Source of the DNA: Scatosoma sp045643825 | GTDB taxonomy: Bacteria > Bacillota > Clostridia > Christensenellales > Borkfalkiaceae | Length of the DNA: 20,676 nucleotides | Direction: 5' to 3' | NCBI GenBank assembly: GCA_045643825.1 | Contig: JAZRFV010000028.1 | Coordinates: 1-20,676 of the forward strand | In this document: positions 6,124 to 13,956 of the stretch, piece by piece | Layout of the letters: each line of letters starts with the position of its first letter | Position numbering within the stretch: position 1 is the first letter of the stretch | Notes under the pieces: model-generated | Told to the model about the DNA's origin: nothing | Seen by the model: the letters and a program-made list of their open reading frames with translations, nothing else | Databases searched by the model: none | Translations under genes and position numbers: made by a program

Positions 6124-7863
6124 TTAATTGGGCTTATAGCAGTTGCAGGCTACGCCGCTTGGTAAGAAGCCCGTGTCGGAGCATTTTGCACAGGTGAATT
6201 GGGGAAGAAGCTGCGCTTCGTCAATGCCAAGTCCTTCCAAAATGCTACGTCTTTCACGGAGTAACGCCGCTTTTTGTTCGGTCAAAGCAGGCAGGTTCTT
6301 CGGTTCGAACACTTCCGCCTTTGCAAGGGCGATTTCCATCTTGGAAAGCTCGGTGGTCAGCTGTTTAAAGCGTTCGTTTTTGTTCGCCTTTGCGATAAAT
6401 TTATCCGCACGGGATTGTGCCTTTTCACGAAGGGCGGCATAGTATCTTTCACGGTCCGTTTTGGCGTTTACAGCCTCAATCATCGGGTTGACAAAAGTAC
6501 GGGAATTTTGCGTTGAACTCGTACCTGCCCCCGTCGTTTTGTTTTCGGGGATGTCTTTCACCGCGTACACGCCTGCCTGTTTCCAGTCGGATAAAATCTT
6601 GTTCATATAGGGGATAGGGTTGGCACTTGACGAGCTGCGTTTTGCCGCTTCCAGCACCATTTCCTCATTAAAGCCCCACTCCTTCCAGGTGGCAACGAGC
6701 GAGAGGTTGGTGGCGTTGTTTCTAACCGCTCCGCACACCTCACGAAGCTTTGTAAACAGCTTCAAATCGTTGTTCTTTTCCTTCAAGAAGGATTTCACCG
6801 CATCCTTCGATACGATGCCGTCCGTGAACAGCTTTTTCACCAAATCGTGCATGGAGTTAAAATCCCCACGCTCCGTACGCATACAAAGAAGGGCGATGTC
6901 GAGAAGGGAGCTTTCCTCAAAGCCGTAGGTGAACCATTTTTCCACGTATTCGTCCACATAGGGGGCGGGGTTTTGCACTTTCGTGCCCAGTTTACGCCCG
7001 ATACGGAAGGTGAGGTTGACGAGGGCTTCTCGTTCGGTGAGGTAACGCTCGATTTCCGCCGTATCCGTTTTGCCTTTTTCCGCAAGCTCGGTAAGGGTGA
7101 TATCCAAGGTAAGCGTTGTGCCTCGTTTGAGCTTTTTCGCCGCCGCAAGTACGCCGTCCTTGGCGAAACCGAGGGTTTCCGTCCACTTGGCATACAAGGT
7201 GTAATCGCTTTCGTCCGGGGTGCGTTGATACCCACCCATAGCCGTGAATACCGCCTGCAAATCCCCTTCGTGGGCGTTGTAGTTAGACAGCTCTTTTTCC
7301 ACCTGTTCGTAGGTGGTGAAGCCTGCACGGATTAATTTTTTCGCCTTGTTGAAAATGTAAGAAGGGGAGATGTTTTCACCCTGCTTGTTGATGCAATATT
7401 CCACAATCAAAAGGAGTGCCTGCGGTTGCAGGGTATTTTCCTCGAGGAAGTGCATATATTTGACATAGTCGTTTGCGGAAACGAATTTGCCCACCTTTTG
7501 CAATTTGCGTTGCAATTCCTTGTTGAAATCGGCATACTGTTCGTAGCGGATTTTCTTCGGACGGCCGACGGCGGTACGAACGGGGAGGTATTGCACGGTG
7601 AAAGGATCTCGGGCGAGAATTTCCACAAGGTCGTAATCTTCCCAAAACGCAAACGCCTGACGGATGTCTTCTTCGGTGGTTTTTAACACCTCTGCCATCG
7701 AGGAAACGCTGAACTCCGTTTCGCGATTTTCACACAAATATAAGCCGTAAAGATATACTTTTACGGCAAAACCGTCCGCTTCGGGAAGGTATTTGGTGAT
7801 GAACTTGTTGTCGACAATGGTATAACCATTGTCTAAATCTTTAGAAAAAGTGCAAAATGCCAT
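6124..7863 (-). CDS. DnaD-family replication protein with C-terminal DnaC/DnaI-type zinc module
   Basis: This 579-residue protein is probably a primosome or helicase-loading factor. Residues 10-95 look like the winged-helix DnaD N-terminal domain. About 130-245 and 385-435 look like DnaD C-terminal (DnaB_2) repeats; the second has the pattern WKEWGFNEEMVLEAAKR followed by NPIPYMNKILSDW. Residues 470-579 differ: a charged helical stretch, then LRERRSILEGLGIDE and CAKCSDTG...CNCYK (Cys558, 561, 573, 575). That is the pattern of the N-terminal, helicase-binding zinc region of DnaC/DnaI loaders. The protein stops right after this motif, where a loader would continue into its AAA+ ATPase. No ATPase lies downstream. 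The ATG has GAGG about nine bases upstream. The DnaD part is supported by fold-like patterns; the fusion is read from the motif. Confidence 0.82.
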   Translation of the reverse strand: MAFCTFSKDLDNGYTIVDNKFITKYLPEADGFAVKVYLYGLYLCENRETEFSVSSMAEVLKTTEEDIRQAFAFWEDYDLVEILARDPFTVQYLPVRTAVGRPKKIRYEQYADFNKELQRKLQKVGKFVSANDYVKYMHFLEENTLQPQALLLIVEYCINKQGENISPSYIFNKAKKLIRAGFTTYEQVEKELSNYNAHEGDLQAVFTAMGGYQRTPDESDYTLYAKWTETLGFAKDGVLAAAKKLKRGTTLTLDITLTELAEKGKTDTAEIERYLTEREALVNLTFRIGRKLGTKVQNPAPYVDEYVEKWFTYGFEESSLLDIALLCMRTERGDFNSMHDLVKKLFTDGIVSKDAVKSFLKEKNNDLKLFTKLREVCGAVRNNATNLSLVATWKEWGFNEEMVLEAAKRSSSSANPIPYMNKILSDWKQAGVYAVKDIPENKTTGAGTSSTQNSRTFVNPMIEAVNAKTDRERYYAALREKAQSRADKFIAKANKNERFKQLTTELSKMEIALAKAEVFEPKNLPALTEQKAALLRERRSILEGLGIDEAQLLPQFTCAKCSDTGFLPSGVACNCYKPN

Positions 7864-7904
7864 AAGTTTTTCCTCGGAAATTTACGCTTTTATTTAAAAG
7901 TTCC

Positions 7905-7933
7905 TTGATTTCTTCAAAGAAATAGTGTATAAT
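7905..7933 (+). promoter_or_regulatory. Promoter for the hydrolase-like gene
   Basis: TTGATT at 7905-7910 and consensus TATAAT at 7928-7933 are 17 bases apart. The predicted start near 7940 gives a leader of about 160 bases. Confidence 0.75.
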
Positions 7934-7940
7934 ACAATAG

Positions 7941-7995
7941 AATAGGTAGAATTTTGCCCTGCCGAGGCGAGGGTAAAACCTATTATACCTTTTTT
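7941..7995 (+). promoter_or_regulatory. 5'-terminal hairpin with T-run, possible attenuator
   Basis: AATAGG (7941-7946) pairs with CCTATT (7979-7984), and TTTTGCCCT (7952-7960) pairs with AGGGTAAAA (7970-7978) through one G-U pair. Five bases later there are six T. The hairpin would form the very 5' end of the mRNA. It could be an attenuator or a stabilising structure; no riboswitch class was recognised. Confidence 0.45.
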
Positions 7996-8098
7996 AAACG
8001 GCAAAAGCAAGGTGTTTTGAATTCTTTTTTTGAAAAAATCGAAAAAAGTATCATGAAAAAATTTCCTTCTACCGAAAACGGGCAGGTTAAACGAAGAA

Positions 8099-9805
8099 AT
8101 GATTGTTAGCGCGGTATCCTTATGGAAACACTACAATTTAAAATCCGCTTTGCGTGAAAGCGCTTGGGGGGACGAGGTAAAGGACGGCAGAGCCTACGCT
8201 CACGTGAGCTATTACGGTCACGAGGCAAAGGACGGCACCGTCCGTGTTTACGCGCGCTTCGGTAAACCTGCGGACGAGGGGGTACACCCTGCAATCCTAC
8301 TCCTACCCGATGCAGGCGAAACCTACGACGAGGAGTTGATGAATTATTTCATCGACAAGGGTTACGCGGTGTTAATGCCCGACTATTCGGGGAAAATGAG
8401 TACGGACGCGGATGGGGTTATGCGTACCATTTACCCTGCCTCGCTCGCTTACGGCAATTACGAGCAGGCACAGGGTTTGTACGATTTTACAGGCATAGCG
8501 GCGGATAAGACGACGTGGTTCGAGTGGACGTACGTTGCCCTTACCTCCGTGAAATATTTAAAAAACCGCAAGGACGTCGGTGCAATCGGTGTGGTAGGCG
8601 TGAAAAAGGGCGGTGATATCGCTTGGCAAACCATGCTTTCCCCTGACGTTGTCTGCGGCGTGCCTATCAATGCGGCGGGGTGGTATTCCTTCCTGAATAT
8701 CTCGAAGTTCGGGCCGCAAACGAAGGGCGCATACAATATGTCCAACGACCAACACCGTTATATTGCGGCGGTGGAGGCACAATCGTACGCTCCGTACGTG
8801 AAATGCCCCGTCTTAATGCTTTGTGCATTGCGTGACGGCGGGTTTGACTGTGACAGAGCCTACGACACCTATTTGCGTATCGGCAACAAGGACGGCAACG
8901 CCCTTGTGTATTCCCCCGACAGCGGGGCTTGTATCGGACCGAATGCGTTGCTGGATATGGACTTATTCCTGGAAAAGAATTTGAAGGGTAGACAAATCTA
9001 CCTGCCCGAGGGGTTGAACGTTACCCTGCATGAGGACGGTGAGGAATTGGAAATCCTCGTAGAAGGCGATAAAGAAGGGCTTTTAGAGGAAGCAGGTATT
9101 TTCTACGCCGAGGCGGACGTAAAAACCCGTTCTACCTACCGTGAATGGCGTTGTATCCACAAGGTGGCAGGGCGCACGGTGAAGAATGGTAAATTTAGCT
9201 ATCGCGTGAAGCCGTTCGGCGGTGCAACCGCGGTATTTGTGTACGCGTACGCGAAATATATAAATGGTTTCCGTGTAATGTCGAGGATCGCCTCGAAAAA
9301 GCGTGAATGTGTAAACGTGAACGCAATTAAGGGACGGAAATTGTTCTCGGGACAAGAAATGGATTGTTTCAGCGTGGCAGAGAATAAGGATTATTCTATC
9401 GGCGGAATTTTCTTGGAAAGCGATGCTGTACCGAAAATGTCGGTGGGCTACGGTGGTATCCAAGGCGCGTATTCGGTAGGCGGTATCCGTACCTATAAAA
9501 TTAGTTCCCCTCACTACGTACCCGATGAAAATGCGTTGTTGAAATTTGACGTGTACAGCAAGGAAACGCAAACCTTGCGTATCACGGTGGAAACGGCGGA
9601 GCTGAATACGGAGGACGAACGCTACGTTTACGATATTGAGGTAAATGGCGGCGGTAAGTGGAAGCGTATGATTTTGCGTGCCGCTGATTTTAAAGGAACG
9701 AAGGGTGGTAGACCCTTGCAAAACTTCAACGTGGGCAGCGCTTTGGTGTTTGACTGTGCGGGGGAAGAGCAGGAGTTTGCCATAACAAATATTTTGTGGT
9801 TGTAA
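8099..9805 (+). CDS. Alpha/beta-hydrolase-like protein lacking catalytic serine
   Basis: The 568-residue protein has an alpha/beta-hydrolase N-terminal half of the dienelactone hydrolase or acyl-peptidase type: AILLLPDAGETYDEELMNYF (65-84), DKGYAVLMPDYSGK, and CPVLMLCALRDGGFD near 236-250. At the nucleophile elbow it reads IGVVGVKKGGDIAW, so Gly-X-Ser-X-Gly is replaced by G167-V-K169-K-G171. The usual histidine region reads YSPDSGACIG, with no His. It is therefore probably not a classic serine hydrolase. Residues about 300-395 look like a beta-rich linker domain, and 400-568 like a jelly-roll carbohydrate-binding fold. There is no signal peptide. The ATG at 8099 has a poor ribosome binding site (AGGTT). 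It follows its own promoter and long leader and stands alone. The fold is inferred from pattern; the substrate or ligand is unknown. Confidence 0.72.
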   Translation: MIVSAVSLWKHYNLKSALRESAWGDEVKDGRAYAHVSYYGHEAKDGTVRVYARFGKPADEGVHPAILLLPDAGETYDEELMNYFIDKGYAVLMPDYSGKMSTDADGVMRTIYPASLAYGNYEQAQGLYDFTGIAADKTTWFEWTYVALTSVKYLKNRKDVGAIGVVGVKKGGDIAWQTMLSPDVVCGVPINAAGWYSFLNISKFGPQTKGAYNMSNDQHRYIAAVEAQSYAPYVKCPVLMLCALRDGGFDCDRAYDTYLRIGNKDGNALVYSPDSGACIGPNALLDMDLFLEKNLKGRQIYLPEGLNVTLHEDGEELEILVEGDKEGLLEEAGIFYAEADVKTRSTYREWRCIHKVAGRTVKNGKFSYRVKPFGGATAVFVYAYAKYINGFRVMSRIASKKRECVNVNAIKGRKLFSGQEMDCFSVAENKDYSIGGIFLESDAVPKMSVGYGGIQGAYSVGGIRTYKISSPHYVPDENALLKFDVYSKETQTLRITVETAELNTEDERYVYDIEVNGGGKWKRMILRAADFKGTKGGRPLQNFNVGSALVFDCAGEEQEFAITNILWL

Positions 9806-9900
9806 ACACATATATGCATCGCATTTCGGCGTTGTCGCTCGGTCACGTACTACTTGTACGCTCTCTCGCTTCGCCTTGAACTGCTCGCATCTCTGTGTTT
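9804..9900. repeat. Long imperfect-palindrome repeat, copy A
   Basis: This 97-base element is bounded by inverted AAACACA and TGTGTTT, with a central CGTAC-TACTT-GTACG hairpin and partly matching flanks (TATATGC and GCATCT, GGCG and CGCC). Its left end overlaps the stop codon of the upstream gene. The 28 bases at 9836-9863 are repeated exactly at 9935-9962. Confidence 0.8.
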
Positions 9901-9906
9901 ACGACG

Positions 9907-9970
9907 AGGTGAGTACCGTATCGAAGGGCGTTGGCGCTCGGTCACGTACTACTTGTACGCTCCCTCACTT
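9907..9970. repeat. Imperfect-palindrome repeat, copy A', tandem to A
   Basis: Bounded by AGGTGAG (9907-9913) and CTCACTT (9964-9970), it shares the 28-base core with copy A at a spacing of 99 bases. It is followed by two small hairpins (TTCAC/GTGAA and TTTCGC/GCGAAA) before the signal peptidase gene. Confidence 0.75.
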
Positions 9971-10025
9971 CACTATTGTGAAACTTCACTTTCGCAAAGC
10001 GAAAAATTCACTAATTTGGGTTTTT

Positions 10026-10679
10026 ATGGAAAAAGATTTTAAGGAAAATGAATTATACCAATACCCTGTCGGCACACCCCGTGAAGGCGGATATTTTGGC
10101 ATGTGTATATTCGTCCTGATCGTGATGTTTTTCGCTCTGTTTTTCCGCGTATGGTGGACGGAAAACTACGGCGGTGTCGTCGTAGACGGGTCGTCTATGT
10201 ACAAAACGCTCAACAATGGTGAAAAACTGCTGATGCGTTACGTCGACGACGGCGAAGGAATCGAGCGTGGCGACGTGATTGTTGTGTACGTTGGGGATTA
10301 TGAAGAATGTAAGGGGATTACTGGCGGATATCTTATCAAACGCCTGATTGCAATCGAGGGCGATAAGGTAAAATGTACGGATGGGCAAATCTACATTTGT
10401 TATGCAGGTACAACCGAGTACGTGGCGTTAGACGAGCCGTACGCCTTTTATACAAGCAAAACCACCTACGATTTCCAAGACCAGGAATACGTAGTAGGAG
10501 AAGGAGAAATTTTCTTCCTCGGCGACAATAGAAACAACAGCTGTGACAGTCGTTATAAGGAATTCAGCGGTTCTCACCTTCAAGGGAAACTGTACAAAGC
10601 GACCGACGTATACGGTGTCGTACCCGAATGGGCGATAACGCATAGCGACACCTTGAAAAAAATCTTTTTTAGAAATTAA
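10026..10679 (+). CDS. lepB: Signal peptidase I
   Basis: This membrane serine protease removes signal peptides from secreted proteins at the outer face of the cytoplasmic membrane. One N-terminal membrane segment (about residues 23-41) is followed by VVVDGSSMYKTL with Ser57 as nucleophile, GGYLIKRLIAIEGD with Lys105 as general base, and FFLGDNRNNSCDSR (the GDNR...DSR box). At 217 residues it has the normal length for Gram-positive type I enzymes. The ATG at 10026 is chosen because translation from upstream would run through intergenic repeats. Its ribosome binding site is poor (TTGGG), so translation may be low. It lies downstream of tandem repeats A and A' and upstream of a DegV gene. Confidence 0.93.
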   Translation: MEKDFKENELYQYPVGTPREGGYFGMCIFVLIVMFFALFFRVWWTENYGGVVVDGSSMYKTLNNGEKLLMRYVDDGEGIERGDVIVVYVGDYEECKGITGGYLIKRLIAIEGDKVKCTDGQIYICYAGTTEYVALDEPYAFYTSKTTYDFQDQEYVVGEGEIFFLGDNRNNSCDSRYKEFSGSHLQGKLYKATDVYGVVPEWAITHSDTLKKIFFRN

Positions 10680-10764
10680 GGCTTCGTCGAATTTTTACGG
10701 CATAGCCTAAATATAAACCATACGATAAAATAAAAAATTCGTTTTTTAATGGAGGAAAAACATT

Positions 10765-11610
10765 ATGAAAATTCGTATTACTTCTGACAGCACTTGCGAT
10801 CTTAATCACTTAATTGCGGAAAGAGATATCGGCATCATGGCATTGCAGGTAAACCTCGGTGCGGAGGCATTCCGCGACGGCGTGGATATTACCCCTGAAA
10901 AAATCTTCAACTTTGTTGCAGAAACGGGTACTCTTCCCAAGACCGCTGCTCCCAGCATTGGCGAATATGAAGAATTCTTCGCAAAGGAATTGGAAGGGTA
11001 TGATGCAATCGTACACCTTAGCATTTCCTCGAAGGCATCCGGTTCGCACAACTTCGCAAAGAGTGCAGCGGAAAGCTTTAACGGTAAAGTATACGTGGTA
11101 GACAGTAAGGCGCTGTCCTCCGGTCAGGGCTTGCTTGTATTGAAGGCTTGCGATATGCGTGACGAAGGCAAAACGGCGGAAGAAATCGTTGCTTGCTTGG
11201 AAGAAATGCGTGAACGCATCAACACCTCTTTCGTGCCTGATAACCTCGACTACTTGCACAAAGGCGGCCGTGTTTCCGGTATGGTAAAGACGGTTGCCGG
11301 TATGTTCAAAATTCACCCTCAAATCTTGATGGATGACGGTCAGCTTGTACCTGGTAAGAAGTATAAGGGTAAAATGAGCGTTTTGATTAAGCAATACGTG
11401 GACGATTTAAAGGAATTGTACCCCAACTACGACAAGAGCCGTTGCTTTATCACCCATTCCTCCGCGGATCGCGAGCTTGTAGATGCAGCTACGGCAAAGG
11501 TAAAGGAAGCGTTCGAATTTGATGAAATCATCGAAACGGTAGCAGGCTCCATTATTACCAGCCATTGCGGTAAGGGTACCCTTGGCGTACTCTTTGTGTA
11601 CAATAAATAA
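10765..11610 (+). CDS. DegV family (FakB-like) fatty-acid-binding protein
   Basis: DegV proteins bind a fatty acid; FakB members present it to the kinase FakA for phosphorylation and entry into phospholipid synthesis. The 281-residue protein shows ITSDSTCDL at the N-terminus, SISSKASGSHNFAK near residues 86-99 (the family's SSxxSGT loop), VYVVDSKALSSGQG, LDYLHKGGRVSG and the C-terminal HCGKGTLGVLF, all typical. GGAGG at 10751-10755 is nine bases before the ATG. It follows lepB by 85 bases on the same strand; no clear promoter was found between them. FakA is not in this window, so a direct role in fatty acid use is inferred from the family. Confidence 0.93.
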   Translation: MKIRITSDSTCDLNHLIAERDIGIMALQVNLGAEAFRDGVDITPEKIFNFVAETGTLPKTAAPSIGEYEEFFAKELEGYDAIVHLSISSKASGSHNFAKSAAESFNGKVYVVDSKALSSGQGLLVLKACDMRDEGKTAEEIVACLEEMRERINTSFVPDNLDYLHKGGRVSGMVKTVAGMFKIHPQILMDDGQLVPGKKYKGKMSVLIKQYVDDLKELYPNYDKSRCFITHSSADRELVDAATAKVKEAFEFDEIIETVAGSIITSHCGKGTLGVLFVYNK

Positions 11611-11634
11611 TTTCAACTAAAAGTTATAAAAGGT

Positions 11635-11666
11635 TTATACAGCCCCGTTTTTTACGGGGCGTATAA
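11635..11666 (+). other. Stable hairpin without T-tail in the degV - membrane protein gap
   Basis: TTATAC plus GCCCCGT pairs with ACGGGGC plus GTATAA around a T5 loop; only one A is bulged. There is no T-run afterwards (GCGTAAAAAGG), and a GGAGAGAGG ribosome binding site starts a few bases later. It may be a processing or stabilising hairpin rather than a terminator. Confidence 0.6.
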
Positions 11667-11686
11667 GCGTAAAAAGGAGAGAGGAT

Positions 11687-12301
11687 ATGACCTCGGTATA
11701 TTGCGACGCCGATTATTTGGCGGTGTATAAGCAAAAACAGAAAATTTTCGGTGTGTTTTGGGCGGTGACTTTGGCGTACTTTGCGTTTTGTATCGCTTGG
11801 TTGATATATTTCATTTCCCTGCCCTATGCCGATCCTATGCAGCTATTACCCAAGGCGTGTGTGTTCGTTGCCAGCGTGTTATACGTTGTATTTTCCTTCC
11901 CGTACCTTGCCATCAAGGGCAGCCGTGTCCGTCGGTATTTCAGATTGATGTCTTACCTTTCAGACGGGTTGAAGAATGAGGAAAAAAACTATTTCTACAC
12001 CTTTAAAGAAAAGATTTTGCAAAAGGACAACATCGACGTTTCGGGCTGTGTATTTGAAACCTGGAGCAAGAAAAAACAGGAATGGCTTGATCGTGAAGCG
12101 TATTGGGACAGCGAAAAACCGTTGCCGGAGTTTGAAAGCGGTGACTACGTAAAATACATCGTACAAAGCAACATTATCGTGCAGTACGAAATTTTAGAAA
12201 AGCACGCTTTGGAATTTGAAGTCGTAGATGAAGACGAAGAGGACGAGGAAGACGATTTTCGTCCCGAAACCGAAGAAGAAACCGAAGAAAAGGGGGAATA
12301 A
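11687..12301 (+). CDS. Two-helix membrane protein with acidic tail, function unknown
   Basis: I do not recognise this 204-residue protein. Residues about 21-44 and 55-75 are strongly hydrophobic and predict two membrane segments. A basic stretch (KGSRVRRYFR) follows, then a soluble domain of about 90 residues. The C-terminus, from about 178, is a run of Glu and Asp (VVDEDEEDEEDDF). GGAGAGAGG sits close before the ATG at 11687. The stop is three bases before the ACT-domain gene, so they are almost certainly co-transcribed. A link to the ACT/UPF0210 pair downstream is possible from position alone. Confidence 0.8.
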   Translation: MTSVYCDADYLAVYKQKQKIFGVFWAVTLAYFAFCIAWLIYFISLPYADPMQLLPKACVFVASVLYVVFSFPYLAIKGSRVRRYFRLMSYLSDGLKNEEKNYFYTFKEKILQKDNIDVSGCVFETWSKKKQEWLDREAYWDSEKPLPEFESGDYVKYIVQSNIIVQYEILEKHALEFEVVDEDEEDEEDDFRPETEEETEEKGE

Positions 12302-12304
12302 ACT

Positions 12305-12574
12305 ATGAGAGCAGTCGTAACCGTAACGGGCAAGGATAACAAGGGTATCATTGCAAAGGTTAGTGCGTTTTTGGCGGAAAAGGGCGTTAATATCGAAGAT
12401 ATATCCCAGACGATTATGTCGGAATATTTCGCCATGATTATGGTGGTAGATTTAACCGAAGCGAAACAGGAACTGTCTGTTTTGGCGGCGGAATGCTCGG
12501 AAATGGGTAAAAAGATTGGTATGGCAATTTATATGCAGCACGAAGATATCTTCAACGCGATGCACAGCATCTGA
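12305..12574 (+). CDS. ACT domain protein, UPF0237 family
   Basis: This 89-residue protein is a single ACT domain, a fold that binds amino acids or other small ligands and often controls a partner. Its start, RAVVTVTGKDNKGIIAKV, and the middle part, KGVNIEDISQTIMSEYFAM, match the UPF0237 group. The gene is tightly packed between the membrane protein (three bases) and UPF0210 (26 bases). The ACT-UPF0210 pair is a widespread gene order in Clostridia, so the ACT protein may regulate UPF0210. The ligand is unknown. Confidence 0.93.
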   Translation: MRAVVTVTGKDNKGIIAKVSAFLAEKGVNIEDISQTIMSEYFAMIMVVDLTEAKQELSVLAAECSEMGKKIGMAIYMQHEDIFNAMHSI

Positions 12575-12600
12575 CGGATTTTATCGAAACGGAGAAGGAT

Positions 12601-13956
12601 ATGTTTACGAATAAGGACGTATTAGACACCATTGCAATGGTGGAAAAGGAGCATTTGGACATCCGTACGATTACGATGGGGATTTCCCTTTTGACCTGTA
12701 TCCGCGATACGGCGGAGGAAACGGCGATAAAGGTATACGATTTGGTTTGTAAAAAAGCAGAAAATATCGTAAAAACGGCGAGCGATTTGTCGGGTGAATA
12801 CGGTATCCCCATTGTTAATAAGCGTGTATCCGTTACCCCCGTCAGCCTTTTGACGGCGGCATTCCCGGAAAAATCCCCCCTGATTGGACAGGCGCTGGAT
12901 AAGGCGGCGGAAACCTTGGGGATTGATTTCCTCGGCGGATATTCTGCATTGGTGCATAAATCGACGGCGGATTACGAACGGGTGTTCATTAACACCATTC
13001 CCGAGGTGCTTGCTACGACGAAACGCCTTTGCGCTTCCGTCAACGTAGGCTCGACTAAATCGGGCATTAACATGGAAGCGGTGCGTATGCTTGGCGAAGT
13101 GTTCAAGCGTGCGGCTGAACTGACGAAGGAGCAAGACGGTATCGGTGCGGCGAAGCTGGTTGCCTTCTGCAATGCGGTGGAGGACAATCCCTTCATGGCA
13201 GGTGCCTTCCACGGCGTTGGTGAAGCGGACACGGTGGTAAACGTGGGCGTTTCGGGACCTGGCGTTGTAAAGCATGCGTTGGAACAAATCCCCGAGGCGG
13301 ATTTGACCGAGGCGGCGGAAATGATTAAACGCACGGCGTTTAAAATCACTCGTGCAGGACAGCTGGTGGCAAAAGAAGCGGCAAAACGCTTAAATGCACA
13401 GTTCGGTATCGTAGATTTATCCCTTGCGCCTACCCCTGCAATTGGGGATTCGGTTGCGCAAATTTTAGAAGAGCTTGGTATTGAAACGGTAGGCGGTCAT
13501 GGTACGACGGCGGCACTTGCGATGCTCAACGATGCGGTGAAAAAGGGTGGCGTAATGGCATCCTCGCGCGTTGGTGGGCTGTCGGGCGCATTCATACCCG
13601 TATCGGAGGATATCGGTATGATCCGCGCGGCGGAGGCAGGAAAAATCACCTTGGATAAGCTGGAGGCGATGACCTGCGTATGTAGTGTTGGCTTGGATAT
13701 GATTGCGATCCCTGGTGATACGCCTGCAACGACGATTTCGGCGATGATTGCGGACGAAGCGGCGATTGGTATGATCAATAACAAGACGACGGCGGTGCGT
13801 ATTATCCCTGCCATCGGCAAGAAAGTGGGCGGTCAGGTGAACTTTGGCGGTCTTTTGGGCCGTGCTCCCATTATGCCTGTGCATGATTGCGATTCCTCGC
13901 GTTTGATTATGCGTGGGGGGAATATTCCTGCACCTATTCATAGCTTTAAGAACTAA
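12601..13956 (+). CDS. UPF0210 (DUF711) protein, PFL-like fold
   Basis: The 451-residue protein has the family's usual length and motifs: IRTITMGISLLTCI near the start, VNKRVSVTPVSLL, FLGGYSALVHKS, STKSGINMEAVRMLGE, FHGVGEADTVVNVGVSGPGV and a C-terminal INNKTTAVRIIPAIGKKVG. The family is structurally related to glycyl-radical-type folds (PFL and anaerobic ribonucleotide reductase), but no radical glycine motif is obvious and its reaction is not known to me. GGAGAAGG precedes the ATG at 12601. It is co-directional with the ACT gene upstream and is followed by structured DNA at 13957-14030. Confidence 0.95.
   Translation: MFTNKDVLDTIAMVEKEHLDIRTITMGISLLTCIRDTAEETAIKVYDLVCKKAENIVKTASDLSGEYGIPIVNKRVSVTPVSLLTAAFPEKSPLIGQALDKAAETLGIDFLGGYSALVHKSTADYERVFINTIPEVLATTKRLCASVNVGSTKSGINMEAVRMLGEVFKRAAELTKEQDGIGAAKLVAFCNAVEDNPFMAGAFHGVGEADTVVNVGVSGPGVVKHALEQIPEADLTEAAEMIKRTAFKITRAGQLVAKEAAKRLNAQFGIVDLSLAPTPAIGDSVAQILEELGIETVGGHGTTAALAMLNDAVKKGGVMASSRVGGLSGAFIPVSEDIGMIRAAEAGKITLDKLEAMTCVCSVGLDMIAIPGDTPATTISAMIADEAAIGMINNKTTAVRIIPAIGKKVGGQVNFGGLLGRAPIMPVHDCDSSRLIMRGGNIPAPIHSFKN

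Noticed and set aside
8053..8109. 18-codon upstream ORF (MKKFPSTENG...) overlapping the start of the hydrolase-like gene
   Set aside because: There is no ribosome binding site and no sign of a leader peptide code such as repeated codons.
9836..9962. CRISPR-like direct repeats
   Set aside because: Only two copies 99 bases apart, with palindromic flanks and related sequence between; no array and no cas genes.
9876..10025. 50-codon N-terminal extension of signal peptidase I
   Set aside because: It would start with TTG and be encoded by intergenic repeats; the membrane segment and active site follow the ATG at 10026 at normal distance.
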